DNA from: Emticicia aquatica
GTDB lineage: Bacteria > Bacteroidota > Bacteroidia > Cytophagales > Spirosomataceae
Direction of reading: 5' to 3'
Length of the DNA stretch: 64,000 bases
Assembly (NCBI RefSeq): GCF_923079645.1
Contig: NZ_CAKLPY010000001.1
Coordinates: 1,880,001-1,944,000, forward strand
Shown here piece after piece: positions 1 through 8,113 of the stretch (positions within the stretch are counted from its first letter, which is position 1; the number at the start of each line of letters is the position of its first letter). The notes below the pieces were generated by a model that saw only the letters and a list, made by a program, of their open reading frames with translations, was not told where the DNA came from and ran no database searches. Position numbers and translations under genes: made by a program.

Positions 1-84
1 TTTTTTCATCAAAAACTCTAATGAAAGTAATATATTAGGTTCATCATCAACGATTAGCACTTTTATGTTTTTCTGAATATTCAT
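1..84 (-). CDS. Response regulator, N-terminal fragment (cut by window edge)
   Basis: The reverse strand opens with ATG at 84 and reads MNIQKNIKVLIVDDEPNILL, the first beta strand and acidic pocket (VDDE) of a CheY-like receiver domain; 28 codons are visible before the window ends. It lies 62 bases downstream of the symporter/histidine-kinase gene on the same strand, so it is very probably that kinase's cognate regulator. The output domain is outside the window, so its DNA-binding class cannot be stated. In better-studied systems with this kind of kinase (CbrA, CrbS) the partner controls carbon or acetate metabolism; applying that here is inference. Confidence 0.85.
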   Translation of the reverse strand, partial: MNIQKNIKVLIVDDEPNILLSLEFLMKK

Positions 85-146
85 GGACGTAGTTCTTTGT
101 TGTAATAGATATTATCTGTTTATTTTTGCTTAAATACTGATTATTT

Positions 147-2846
147 TTAGGTATTAATCGGAATCGTAAATGAGAATTTAGACCCTTTATTGACTTTGCT
201 TTCAACCCAAATTTTACCGTTATGTAATTCAATTATTCTCTTTGAAATAGCTAGACCTAGTCCACTTCCTTTCGGTTTTCTGATGGTTTGGTCGTGGGCT
301 TGATAAAATTTATCAAAAATTAACTCTTGATAATCTTTTGAAATTCCTGAGCCATCATCAATCACATTTACGTACAAATTATTATCTTCGACATAAGCTG
401 TTATTGTGATGCTACCTTTTTGAGCCTCAGTAAATTTGAGTGCATTTGACAATAAATTTAGCATTACTTGCATCATTCTGTCCTTATCTCCATTAAAAAC
501 AGGAAGATTTTTGTCAATGATTTTCTTAATTTTCACTCCTTTTTCTTTTGCGAGTTGCTCAATAGTTTCAACTGAATCTTCAATAATTTCTTGTAAATCA
601 ATTGTTTCGCTTAGAACCCTCACTTTTCCCGATTCTAACTTTTCCAAATCTAAAACTTGATTGATTAAGCGACTTAATCTATCTGATTCTTTAATAATTG
701 TACTCAAAAAATGTTGTCGTTCTTCATGTTCCAAATCATCGTTATCATATAAAATTTCGGACAATGCTTTAATTGAAGTCAATGGCGTACGAATTTCATG
801 CGTTACTGTTGCTAAAAAGTCATCTTTAAGTTTATCGGTCAACAATAATTGCTCGTTAGCAGCTTGCAATTGCTCGGTTAACTGCTTCAATTCTTGCGAT
901 TTCTGTTTTAATTCCTTATTTACTTCCATCAATTCCTGCGATTTTTTCAGGATTGCCACCACTTCATCAAGCGAAATATCTTCTTCCTTTGAAACTGACG
1001 AAACCATCATTCGGGCAGAAGCTGTACCAACAATTCCAGCCAAAAGTTTTTCAGAATAGTTTACAAAGCGAGCGTCAGCGTAGCGATTTTGCATATTTAC
1101 ATTATTTCTGGTTGCAAAAACCCTAATAATTCGCTCTGTTCGATTACTACCTAAAAAACTTTCTAATAATGATTTCAAATCGCTTACTAATGCTTTTCCA
1201 CGCCAAGCAACTGAGTTTTCGATTCCTTTAGAATAATGAAAGACATCGACAAAAAGTACGGCTTGATTGTGTTCTATTGATGTTGGTTTAGTGCATAATG
1301 AGCAAAAAAAGTAAAGAGCTGTATTAAAAAATAATGTCCAAAATGTAGCATGAGAAATATTGTCCATTCCTTGCATTCCAAACAATTCGTAAGGTTTCAG
1401 TAATGAATTACCAAATAGTCCATTGGTCATAATAGCTTCAGAAAGTACCCCCGAACTGACCAATGAAGGAATAATTAATGTAAAAAACCAAATAACAGTA
1501 CCACCAATCAAGCCAATCATTGCACCTTTTTGAGTACCTCTTTTCCAAAATATTCCCCCTAAAACAGACGGTGCAAATTGAGCGACAACCACAAAAGCGG
1601 TCATTCCAATTGAAACTAAGGAGTATTTTTCTGTAATAAATTTAAAATATAAATACCCTAAAAAAATAATCAGTGCGATTGCCAAACGACGCATGTATTG
1701 AATAACTTGACTCGGATTGAGATTAATGATTTCTTTCGAGGCAGGAATTCCCAAAAAAATTGGCATCAATAAATTATTACTAACCATAACACTAATGGCA
1801 ATCGTCTCTACGATAATCATTCCTGTTGCCGCTGAAAATCCACCGATATAGGTAATAATTGCTAGAAATTCGTCAGAATAATTTAATGGTATTGACAAAA
1901 CGTATAAATCAGAATTCATCGCCTTATCACCAAAAATAATTTCCCCAGCAAGCGTAATTGGCATCACAAAAATATTGATGAGCAACATATATAACGGAAA
2001 CAACCACATAGCTCTATTAATGTATTTTTCATCAACATTTTCAACAACTGCTACTTGAAATTGTCTTGGTAAAAACATAAAGGCCATCATTGCCAAAAAA
2101 GTATGCCAAAACCATTTCGACATTCCACTATCTTTATCCAGAACAAAGTTTTGTTTGGCTGCGTGAATAATATTCGCCTTAGAAAAAATATCTTCAAATC
2201 CATCAAAAAGCCAATATGTAACGTAAATTCCGATGGCAAGAAATGCAATTAACTTTATGATAGATTCGGTTGCAATTGCAGCAACCATGCCTTCATGTCG
2301 TTCGGTGGCTTCAACATTTCTCGTACCAAATAATATTGTAAAAAGTATCAATATGATGACTATATAAAAAGTATGGTCGGTCAAAATGTTATTGTTTTGA
2401 AGACTTTTTGTCAAAATCCCAAAGCTGTTAGAAATTGCTTTAAGTTGTAATGCGATGTATGGAATGCCTGATAGCAAACAAATGATTGTTACTAATACAC
2501 CCAGCGAGCGATTTTTTCCGTAGCGAGACGAAATAAAATCAGCAATACTTGTCAGCCGTTGGGTTTTACAGATACGAATGATTTTTAGAAGTATCGGTAT
2601 TGCCAAAAACATCACTAAAGTTGGGCCAATATAAACTGTCAAAAAATCAAGGCCGTCAGTAGCGGCTCGACCGACACTTCCGTAAAAAGTCCATGCTGTA
2701 CAATAGACAGCCAACGAAAGAGCATAGATATTGGCATTGCTTACAATACTTTTATCTCTTTTTGATTTTTGCTCGGCTTGGTAAGCTACAATAAACAAAA
2801 AAGCTAAATAATAAATAGAAATGAGTCCTAAAATATAGCTATTCAT
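147..2846 (-). CDS. Sodium/solute symporter fused to sensor histidine kinase
   Basis: An 899-residue hybrid. Residues 1 to about 560 carry a sodium:solute symporter (SSS) fold with about 13 hydrophobic helices. They are followed by a coiled-coil linker rich in Lys, Glu and Gln (about 630-670), a HisKA domain with H-box VTHEIRTPL (phospho-accepting His about 683) and a HATPase_c domain with the N box, DGSGI and GSGLGL motifs. It should sit in the inner membrane and couple solute sensing or uptake to phosphotransfer. The architecture matches the CbrA/CrbS class, which regulates carbon-source use; the ligand cannot be read from sequence. The start overlaps the preceding small membrane gene by 8 bases, and the receiver-domain gene at 1-84 follows, so the three probably form one operon. 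Confidence 0.93.
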   Translation of the reverse strand: MNSYILGLISIYYLAFLFIVAYQAEQKSKRDKSIVSNANIYALSLAVYCTAWTFYGSVGRAATDGLDFLTVYIGPTLVMFLAIPILLKIIRICKTQRLTSIADFISSRYGKNRSLGVLVTIICLLSGIPYIALQLKAISNSFGILTKSLQNNNILTDHTFYIVIILILFTILFGTRNVEATERHEGMVAAIATESIIKLIAFLAIGIYVTYWLFDGFEDIFSKANIIHAAKQNFVLDKDSGMSKWFWHTFLAMMAFMFLPRQFQVAVVENVDEKYINRAMWLFPLYMLLINIFVMPITLAGEIIFGDKAMNSDLYVLSIPLNYSDEFLAIITYIGGFSAATGMIIVETIAISVMVSNNLLMPIFLGIPASKEIINLNPSQVIQYMRRLAIALIIFLGYLYFKFITEKYSLVSIGMTAFVVVAQFAPSVLGGIFWKRGTQKGAMIGLIGGTVIWFFTLIIPSLVSSGVLSEAIMTNGLFGNSLLKPYELFGMQGMDNISHATFWTLFFNTALYFFCSLCTKPTSIEHNQAVLFVDVFHYSKGIENSVAWRGKALVSDLKSLLESFLGSNRTERIIRVFATRNNVNMQNRYADARFVNYSEKLLAGIVGTASARMMVSSVSKEEDISLDEVVAILKKSQELMEVNKELKQKSQELKQLTEQLQAANEQLLLTDKLKDDFLATVTHEIRTPLTSIKALSEILYDNDDLEHEERQHFLSTIIKESDRLSRLINQVLDLEKLESGKVRVLSETIDLQEIIEDSVETIEQLAKEKGVKIKKIIDKNLPVFNGDKDRMMQVMLNLLSNALKFTEAQKGSITITAYVEDNNLYVNVIDDGSGISKDYQELIFDKFYQAHDQTIRKPKGSGLGLAISKRIIELHNGKIWVESKVNKGSKFSFTIPINT

Positions 2847-3045
2847 TCTCTGGTGTATTTACTTCGTTTTTAGATTCTGCAATAAGGGCAATTATAATAA
2901 TTCCGATAATCCAAACACTGAAAATATATACATACACAAGAGGAATTCCTAAAACAAAAATAGCTTTATTGAACAATGATAAAATCGGGAAATTGAGTAA
3001 ACAAATCAAGAAAATCGTTATTGCAATTGCTTTTTGTTGTTTCAT
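2839..3045 (-). CDS. Small two-helix membrane protein next to symporter-kinase
   Basis: 68 residues with two hydrophobic helices (about 7-28 and 31-56) and a short acidic tail. It resembles the small DUF3311-like partners often encoded next to SSS transporters (the N-P-x-L-S-L-F-N and L-G-I-P-L-V-Y-V-Y pattern), but I cannot confirm the family. Its stop overlaps the start of the symporter-kinase by 8 bases, so the two are translationally coupled and this protein is likely an accessory subunit of the symporter half. The promoter and a palindrome lie about 50-80 bases upstream. Confidence 0.75.
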   Translation of the reverse strand: MKQQKAIAITIFLICLLNFPILSLFNKAIFVLGIPLVYVYIFSVWIIGIIIIALIAESKNEVNTPENE

Positions 3046-3095
3046 TTTAGGGCTTCATATTTATTGCACTAAGCTACGGTAGATGTGGTATTATT

Positions 3096-3126
3096 CCAAG
3101 ATATATTTAGCTATTTTTGCTAAATA
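3096..3126 (-). promoter_or_regulatory. Palindromic operator beside a -7-like element
   Basis: A perfect 8+8 base inverted repeat with a 7-base spacer (TATTTAGC / GCTAAATA, 3104-3126) sits directly upstream, on the minus strand, of TATCTTGG (3096-3103), one base off the TAnnTTTG element. There is no good -33 TTG, and the palindrome occupies that position, as expected for an activator site. It would control the 68-residue gene, the symporter-kinase and the regulator. Operator function is inferred. Confidence 0.45.
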
Positions 3127-3164
3127 AATATAGAATTAAATAAACGAGCTAGTCCTAAAATAAG

Positions 3165-3204
3165 AATGTATGCCAATGGGTTTTATCCTCAACTGGCATA
3201 CATT
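3165..3204 (-). terminator. Hairpin downstream of porin/MFS operon
   Basis: An 11-base-pair perfect stem (AATGTATGCCA at 3165-3175 with TGGCATACATT at 3194-3204) and an 18-base loop lie about 90 bases past the end of the small membrane gene 3294-3515. The trailing sequence on the minus strand is only moderately T-rich (TTATTTTA), so terminator strength is uncertain. Confidence 0.45.
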
Positions 3205-3293
3205 GCTCTATTAAACCCTAAGCCTTACTTAAATAGTATTACTTATTATCTTTTCGATAGCTGATTGGCTTAGTGTATCAACTATAGTGTTTT

Positions 3294-3515
3294 TCAATCT
3301 TTTGAATCAAACTCACCTTGAATCGAATATAGACCAAATGCACCTAATGCACCTGCAATCATTGGACAAAGAATAACGGTATAAATAACTGCTGGAATTA
3401 CATTTTCACCACCTTTATTCCAAAGTGAAATTGCTTGATTTACGATAAGGTAATAAACTGCAAACCCACCAATGATTATCCAGAGAAATCCTAAAATTCT
3501 TTTTATAGTATTCAT
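3294..3515 (-). CDS. Small two-helix membrane protein downstream of MFS permease
   Basis: 73 residues with two membrane helices (about 5-27 and 42-64) and a short acidic C-terminus. It follows the MFS permease by 28 bases on the same strand, and the porin lies upstream, so it belongs to the transport cassette. Small proteins of this look commonly follow MHS-type permeases in Bacteroidota, where no function is established. I do not recognise a named activity; an accessory role for the permease is an inference from position. Confidence 0.7.
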   Translation of the reverse strand: MNTIKRILGFLWIIIGGFAVYYLIVNQAISLWNKGGENVIPAVIYTVILCPMIAGALGAFGLYSIQGEFDSKD

Positions 3516-3543
3516 TTTATTAATGTATTTATGAGTTAAAAAA

Positions 3544-5133
3544 TTAGTCGTTTACTTTATTATCATTGTTATTTAAGTAGATTGTTCCGATTACAAAACA
3601 AACTCCAGCAATGATAATTGGATACCAAAGTCCTTCCAAATATGGTTTGTCAATCACTTTTGCTAAACCTGCTTCAGTAGCAACTGTATTTGCTTTAGTA
3701 GCATTTGTCACTAAGAAAGTAGCAATTGCAGGAAGTAAGCCTCCGAAAATACCATTTCCGATGTGATAAGGCAATGACATTGATGTATAACGAATTTTGA
3801 TAGGGAACATTTCAACTAAGAATGCAGCTACTGGCCCATAAACCATTGTTACGAATAACATTTGAATAAATACAAACCAAATTAATGTCCATTTGTCAGT
3901 ATCAGTGATGGTCACAGTTTTCTTTGTATCAACCAATGGTTTACCATCTTTTTCATTGATTTCAACTACACCATTTTTCAATGTTTTGGTTTTTACTTCT
4001 TTGTACGTTGTACCGTCAGTAAAAGCTTTCGTTACAGTAAATACTGAATCAACGCCACCATTTTTGTTTTTAGCATTTTCTTTCAATTCTGCTACTGAAG
4101 TTGCTTTTTCTACAATCTCAGTTTTGCCTTTGATATCAACTGTATCGTACATTTTAGAATAAATCGTACGGTATGACAAAATTGCAACTAACATACCACC
4201 CAACATAATCCACTTGCGACCAATACGGTCTGACAACCAACCAAATACAACAAAGAATGGAGTTCCGAGGCAAAGTCCCCAAATCATAATACTATCTACT
4301 TGCTCTTTTGGAACATTCATGATTTTCTCGATGAATGACATTGCATAAAACTGACCTGTGTACCAAACTACACCTTGACCCATCGTAACACCTAATAAAG
4401 CTAGTAATACATATTTGAAGTTCAAGCGATTTCCAAAAGATTCTTTCAAAGGATTTGTTGAAGTTTTTCCTTCAGCTTTTGCTTTAGAAAACAATGGAGA
4501 TTCGTGCATATTTCTACGAATAATGTACGAAATCCCAACCATAAAAATAGAAGCTAAGAAAGGAATTCTCCATCCAAAAACATCAAAATCTTCTTTACTC
4601 AATACTAATTTTGTAATTGCAATAACAATCAAAGAAACGATTAGACCCGCCGTTGCAGTAATTTGAATCCACGAAGTCATATATCCTCTTTGTTCGGTTG
4701 GTGAGTGTTCGGCAACATAAGTTGCAGCACCGCCATATTCACCACCCAAAGCAAGACCTTGCAATAATCTTAATAACAATACCAACATTGGTGCGGCCAT
4801 ACCGATGGTTTCGTAAGAAGGAATACAACCGATAGCAAACGTTGCTCCACCCATCAATAATAAAGTGACCATGAAAGTATATTTTCTTCCAATTAAGTCA
4901 CCTAGACGACCGAAGAACAATGCACCAAAAGGGCGAACGACAAAACCAGCTGCAAATGTGGCTAAGGTAGAAAGGAATGACAATGTTTCATTACCTGGGC
5001 CTGCTGGAAAAAATTTAGAAGCGATTACTGTAGCTAAACTTCCGAAAATATAGAAGTCATACCACTCAATCATTGTACCTACTGATGATGCTCCAATAAT
5101 TGAAAACATCGAATTCTTTTTACTGTCAGACAT
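3544..5133 (-). CDS. MFS permease, metabolite:H+ symporter (MHS) type
   Basis: 529 residues. The N-terminal half has the MHS-family signature: MIEWYDFYIFGSLA near residue 20, then GRLGDLIGRKYTF, and RLLQGLALGGEYGGAATYVAEH in helix 4. The second half has the repeated GWLSDRIGRKW loop. Relatives carry proline/betaine, alpha-ketoglutarate, citrate or shikimate with protons, so a small organic acid or zwitterion is likely. An unusual charged segment of about 75 residues (about 325-405, rich in Lys, Thr, Asp) is inserted between two late helices, lengthening a loop that should face the periplasm. It is flanked by a porin upstream and a small membrane protein downstream. Confidence 0.92.
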   Translation of the reverse strand: MSDSKKNSMFSIIGASSVGTMIEWYDFYIFGSLATVIASKFFPAGPGNETLSFLSTLATFAAGFVVRPFGALFFGRLGDLIGRKYTFMVTLLLMGGATFAIGCIPSYETIGMAAPMLVLLLRLLQGLALGGEYGGAATYVAEHSPTEQRGYMTSWIQITATAGLIVSLIVIAITKLVLSKEDFDVFGWRIPFLASIFMVGISYIIRRNMHESPLFSKAKAEGKTSTNPLKESFGNRLNFKYVLLALLGVTMGQGVVWYTGQFYAMSFIEKIMNVPKEQVDSIMIWGLCLGTPFFVVFGWLSDRIGRKWIMLGGMLVAILSYRTIYSKMYDTVDIKGKTEIVEKATSVAELKENAKNKNGGVDSVFTVTKAFTDGTTYKEVKTKTLKNGVVEINEKDGKPLVDTKKTVTITDTDKWTLIWFVFIQMLFVTMVYGPVAAFLVEMFPIKIRYTSMSLPYHIGNGIFGGLLPAIATFLVTNATKANTVATEAGLAKVIDKPYLEGLWYPIIIAGVCFVIGTIYLNNNDNKVND

Positions 5134-5179
5134 AACGTAAATAGTTAAAAGGTTTTAAAATAAATTTTAGGGTTGATAA

Positions 5180-6490
5180 TTAAAATGTATAAGCTGTTGA
5201 AAATAAGAATCTTACGTTACCAACATTTGTTAAAGTTCCTGAAACTTTACCTGTTTTGTCGGCATTTCCCCAATTTGCTGCTGTATATTCTAGTTCTGGA
5301 GAGAATCTCATTTTACCTGATTTAAAATCAATTCTTCCTGCTGCTCTAACAACATCTTTCACTGAACGCTTTTCTAAACTAATTCCACGTGCATAAGCCG
5401 CTTTTCCAGCTACATCTGCACCATTATTTACTGTGTATCCCAAAAATAAAGCTGGTGCTACTTTTGCATCGTTACTCATCAATTCCAACCAGAAGGCGTT
5501 TGTTTTAGTTGGTTTATATTCTTCCTGAAAAGGATTAGATGTTGATGCAACACTTACATAACCACCTAACATAACCATTTGAGTGATATTTTGACCCAAA
5601 ATTCCGTATGCTTTCAAAGTTGCTTTCTTACCAGTAATTTTTGCATAGGCATTAACTGATAAACTATTTACTTTACCAGTATTTTCGATTGTCACGGCTG
5701 GTGTTCCACCAGTAATAGATGTGCGAGGTTTCAATGAACGTGCCTCTGCTCCTATTCCTAACAAAACTTTAGCATTTTTGTATTGTAAATTCCCATGAAT
5801 AGTTGGCATTACAGAATTTACTGATGGTTCATTTGCAACGCCTGTAGGTGAAACCGAACCAAACTCACGGTCTTTATAAACTGTCAAAGCAAATGAGGTA
5901 GTTTTGCTCAATGAATGCGTAACTTTTGCTTGCGAAACCCAACCAAATGGATTGAATAAAATACCTGTACTAAAGTTGGCTACACCTGGAAAACACTCTG
6001 GAATAAACTGCGGATACCACGATTGTCCGAGTGTTAATTTCGTTTTTGTCCAATCTAAACTTGCATTGGCATGTCTAAGTCTAAATAGACCGATTGTTCC
6101 TTCGGTGTTTCCAAAAAAATCACCTTCAAAAAATGCTGATGTTTTTGCACCAAAAGCATCTGGTCCAGTAATTTTCAAATTTATTCTCGAAACAATCGAA
6201 AGGAAATTTGATTGTGGCACTGCATTCAAATCTTTTCCATTGGCATCTTTTACAACATCAGAAGGATAAAGATTTAAGTGATTTTCTCTTACTTGAGCGT
6301 TTTTGCGTGAATCCCAGATATAATCAGTTCTGACGAATCCACCAATTACGGTACTAAATACTGGTTGAGGCTTTGCCGCTGGTGCTGAAGCTGTGGTTTC
6401 AACCTTTTTTTCTTCTGTTTTTTTCTCTTGTGCCTCAGCTTGATTATATAGCGAAACACTCACAATTAATGGAAGGATAATTTTTTTCAT
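5180..6490 (-). CDS. Outer-membrane porin-like beta-barrel protein
   Basis: 436 residues with a signal peptide (about 1-20, ending QAEAQ) and a short linker rich in Lys, Glu, Ala and Pro. The rest is a long run of alternating beta strands ending in a terminal Phe (TAYTF), typical of outer-membrane barrels. Near residue 45 it reads IGGFVRTDYIWDSR, as in DcaP-like/porin_O-type barrels. With the MFS permease starting 46 bases downstream, it likely passes the same solute across the outer membrane before the permease moves it inward. Substrate unknown. Confidence 0.8.
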   Translation of the reverse strand: MKKIILPLIVSVSLYNQAEAQEKKTEEKKVETTASAPAAKPQPVFSTVIGGFVRTDYIWDSRKNAQVRENHLNLYPSDVVKDANGKDLNAVPQSNFLSIVSRINLKITGPDAFGAKTSAFFEGDFFGNTEGTIGLFRLRHANASLDWTKTKLTLGQSWYPQFIPECFPGVANFSTGILFNPFGWVSQAKVTHSLSKTTSFALTVYKDREFGSVSPTGVANEPSVNSVMPTIHGNLQYKNAKVLLGIGAEARSLKPRTSITGGTPAVTIENTGKVNSLSVNAYAKITGKKATLKAYGILGQNITQMVMLGGYVSVASTSNPFQEEYKPTKTNAFWLELMSNDAKVAPALFLGYTVNNGADVAGKAAYARGISLEKRSVKDVVRAAGRIDFKSGKMRFSPELEYTAANWGNADKTGKVSGTLTNVGNVRFLFSTAYTF

Positions 6491-6841
6491 AGGTATTCAG
6501 ATGGACTTTTATTATGGTTTTGTTGTACGTTTTAACGACACAAAACTTCCATTAAATCCTATGCTAACCTAATCCTTGATATAGCTTTGCTAAGAACAGA
6601 TAGAATTCATTGTACTTTAAATTTTCTTAATAAATAGAATCAAGTGAAACAAAAAGCCTCATAAACAAAATTATATATCAATTATTCAAAATAAATCAAC
6701 ATATTATTCTGTCAACTATATACTTAAATTAACGATTACAGAACATTCTTCAAAATATAGAAATAGTAGATTAAGCAGTAAATATATTGTACTATTTCAT
6801 GATTTTTTATTATTTCTTAGATACACTAAAAACTAAAAGTG
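6491..6841. other. AT-rich intergenic region upstream of the porin
   Basis: About 350 bases without a gene. It must hold the porin promoter on the minus strand, but I see no clean TAnnTTTG match. The only structure noted is a short inverted repeat TAGC-TTT-GCTA at 6582-6592, which shares TTTGCTAA with the palindrome at 3104-3126. Nothing else is supported. Confidence 0.4.
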
Positions 6842-7261
6842 TTATTTTTTAAATCTTTCCCATTTAATCAACATAAACTTATCTCCAAGTTCGGTTACTA
6901 CCATTCCTGCACCTTTAAGGTTTTCACGATTGGCGTAAAACTCAGCTAATTCCTTGTGATTCATTACTTTATAAGTTGGATGATAAAGGGTTTGTTTCGG
7001 AATTTTTACTTGGTATTTTTTTACCCAATTCATCACAGAAACGTGACTTACGCCTAATAAACGCTCTATTTCACGATAACTCACCCCTTCAATGTAAAGC
7101 TGTAATGCTTTAATGACATAGTAGCTTTCGATACTTTTTCCCATCTTCTCGACAGTAAAATTATATCCACAATCTTTGCACTTAAATCGCTGGCGTTCTT
7201 TGATTATACCATTACGAGAGATATTATTTGAGTCACATTGAGGGCAGTTAGGTAAGTTCAT
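6842..7261 (-). CDS. IS1 InsA-like zinc-ribbon/HTH protein, orphan
   Basis: 139 residues. The N-terminus has a zinc ribbon with two CxxC pairs (CPQCDS and CKDCGY). Residues about 45-90 form a helix-turn-helix (YIEGVSYREIERLLGVSH) as in the InsA/IS1 N-terminal domain. No catalytic InsB (DDE) partner follows and no terminal inverted repeats are visible, so this is not a working insertion sequence. Such single-gene forms recur in Cytophagales and may be domesticated DNA-binding proteins. A TATCTTTG promoter element and a tandem repeat lie just upstream, which could allow autoregulation. Confidence 0.8.
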   Translation of the reverse strand: MNLPNCPQCDSNNISRNGIIKERQRFKCKDCGYNFTVEKMGKSIESYYVIKALQLYIEGVSYREIERLLGVSHVSVMNWVKKYQVKIPKQTLYHPTYKVMNHKELAEFYANRENLKGAGMVVTELGDKFMLIKWERFKK

Positions 7262-7270
7262 AGGTATCTA

Positions 7271-7304
7271 TATTTTTTTAGCAAAGATATATTTTTTTAG
7301 CAAA
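7271..7304 (-). promoter_or_regulatory. Tandem 15-base repeat with -7 element upstream of InsA-like gene
   Basis: The 15-mer TATTTTTTTAGCAAA occurs at 7271-7285 and 7290-7304, a period of 19 bases. Read on the minus strand, TATCTTTG (7282-7289) fits the Bacteroidota -7 element and lies 21 bases before the start codon. The direct repeat spans the core promoter, where a regulator, perhaps the InsA-like protein itself, could bind. Confidence 0.5.
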
Positions 7305-7388
7305 AATAGATTATTTCAAGAATATATTTTCTTTTTTCTCTAAAATATTTCAGAATCTTGTTTGAAACAAAAAAAAATACAAATAAAA

Positions 7389-7423
7389 AAAAGCTACTAA
7401 ATCATGCTGATTTAGTAGCTTTT
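7389..7423. terminator. Bidirectional intrinsic terminator after carbonic anhydrase
   Basis: A perfect 16-base-pair stem (AAAAGCTACTAAATCA / TGATTTAGTAGCTTTT) with a 3-base loop TGC. On the minus strand it is followed by a long T run, 19 bases beyond the carbonic anhydrase stop, so it ends that transcript. Confidence 0.85.
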
Positions 7424-7441
7424 CTAACGATTAAAATATAC

Positions 7442-8113
7442 CTAGTGCATCGAATCTGCCAATTTTCCTTCGGGAAGCTTTATATCATATCGATACACTT
7501 CTTCAATAGAATTCAAATCATCAGGCAAAATCTCCATGATGGTTTTGATAAGACCTGAATTTAAGTCTAAAACCCAACCGTGCAAATGAGGATAATCACC
7601 AGCAGCCCACGCTTTTTGAATAATTGTTGTTTTAGCTAAATTACGCACTTGCTCCGTGACATTGAGTTCAACAAGTCTATCAAATTTATCTTGTCCGTCA
7701 GAGATTTTATCAAGTTCTGGTTGATGTTTAACGTAAACATCTTTAATGTTTCGTAACCATTTATTAATTAAACCATAATCTTTATTGTCCATAGAAGCTT
7801 TCACCCCACCACAATTATAATGTCCAACCACTAAAACGTGCTTAACTTTCAACACTTCAACAGCATATTGAAGTACACTAAGCATATTTATATCAGTATG
7901 AACAACCAGATTGGCAACGTTTCGATGCACAAAAATATCACCAGGTTGAGTACCAGTTACTTGGTCGGCAGGTACTCGACTATCGGCACAACCAATCCAT
8001 AAAAATTCAGGACTTTGATGGGACGCTAATTCTTCAAAATAGCCTTCATCGACACGAAGCTTTTCGGCCGCCCATGCTTTATTCGCTAATAATAGTTTTT
8101 GATACGACTGCAT
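7442..8113 (-). CDS. can: Beta-class carbonic anhydrase
   Basis: 223 residues; interconverts CO2 and bicarbonate in the cytoplasm. All zinc ligands are visible: Cys42 and Asp44-Arg46 in CADSR, His98 and Cys101 in GHYNCGG. The full beta-CA core follows (QPGDIFVHRNVANLV, SVLQYAVEVLKVKHVLVVGH). Length is normal. The start codon lies inside the 3' end of the SulP transporter gene (35-base overlap), which couples translation of the two; the pair probably acts as bicarbonate import plus hydration. Alternative starts are unlikely because the first residues already fit the family. Confidence 0.95.
   Translation of the reverse strand: MQSYQKLLLANKAWAAEKLRVDEGYFEELASHQSPEFLWIGCADSRVPADQVTGTQPGDIFVHRNVANLVVHTDINMLSVLQYAVEVLKVKHVLVVGHYNCGGVKASMDNKDYGLINKWLRNIKDVYVKHQPELDKISDGQDKFDRLVELNVTEQVRNLAKTTIIQKAWAAGDYPHLHGWVLDLNSGLIKTIMEILPDDLNSIEEVYRYDIKLPEGKLADSMH

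Noticed and set aside
436-1059. Two plus-strand open frames (74 and 132 codons)
   Set aside because: They lie wholly antisense to the kinase half of the symporter-kinase gene and have no recognisable domain.
6842-7261. A complete insertion sequence
   Set aside because: Only an InsA-like part is present: no transposase catalytic gene and no terminal inverted repeats seen.
7358-7558. A 66-codon plus-strand open frame
   Set aside because: It covers the terminator and the 3' end of the carbonic anhydrase gene in antisense; sequence looks like a shadow.
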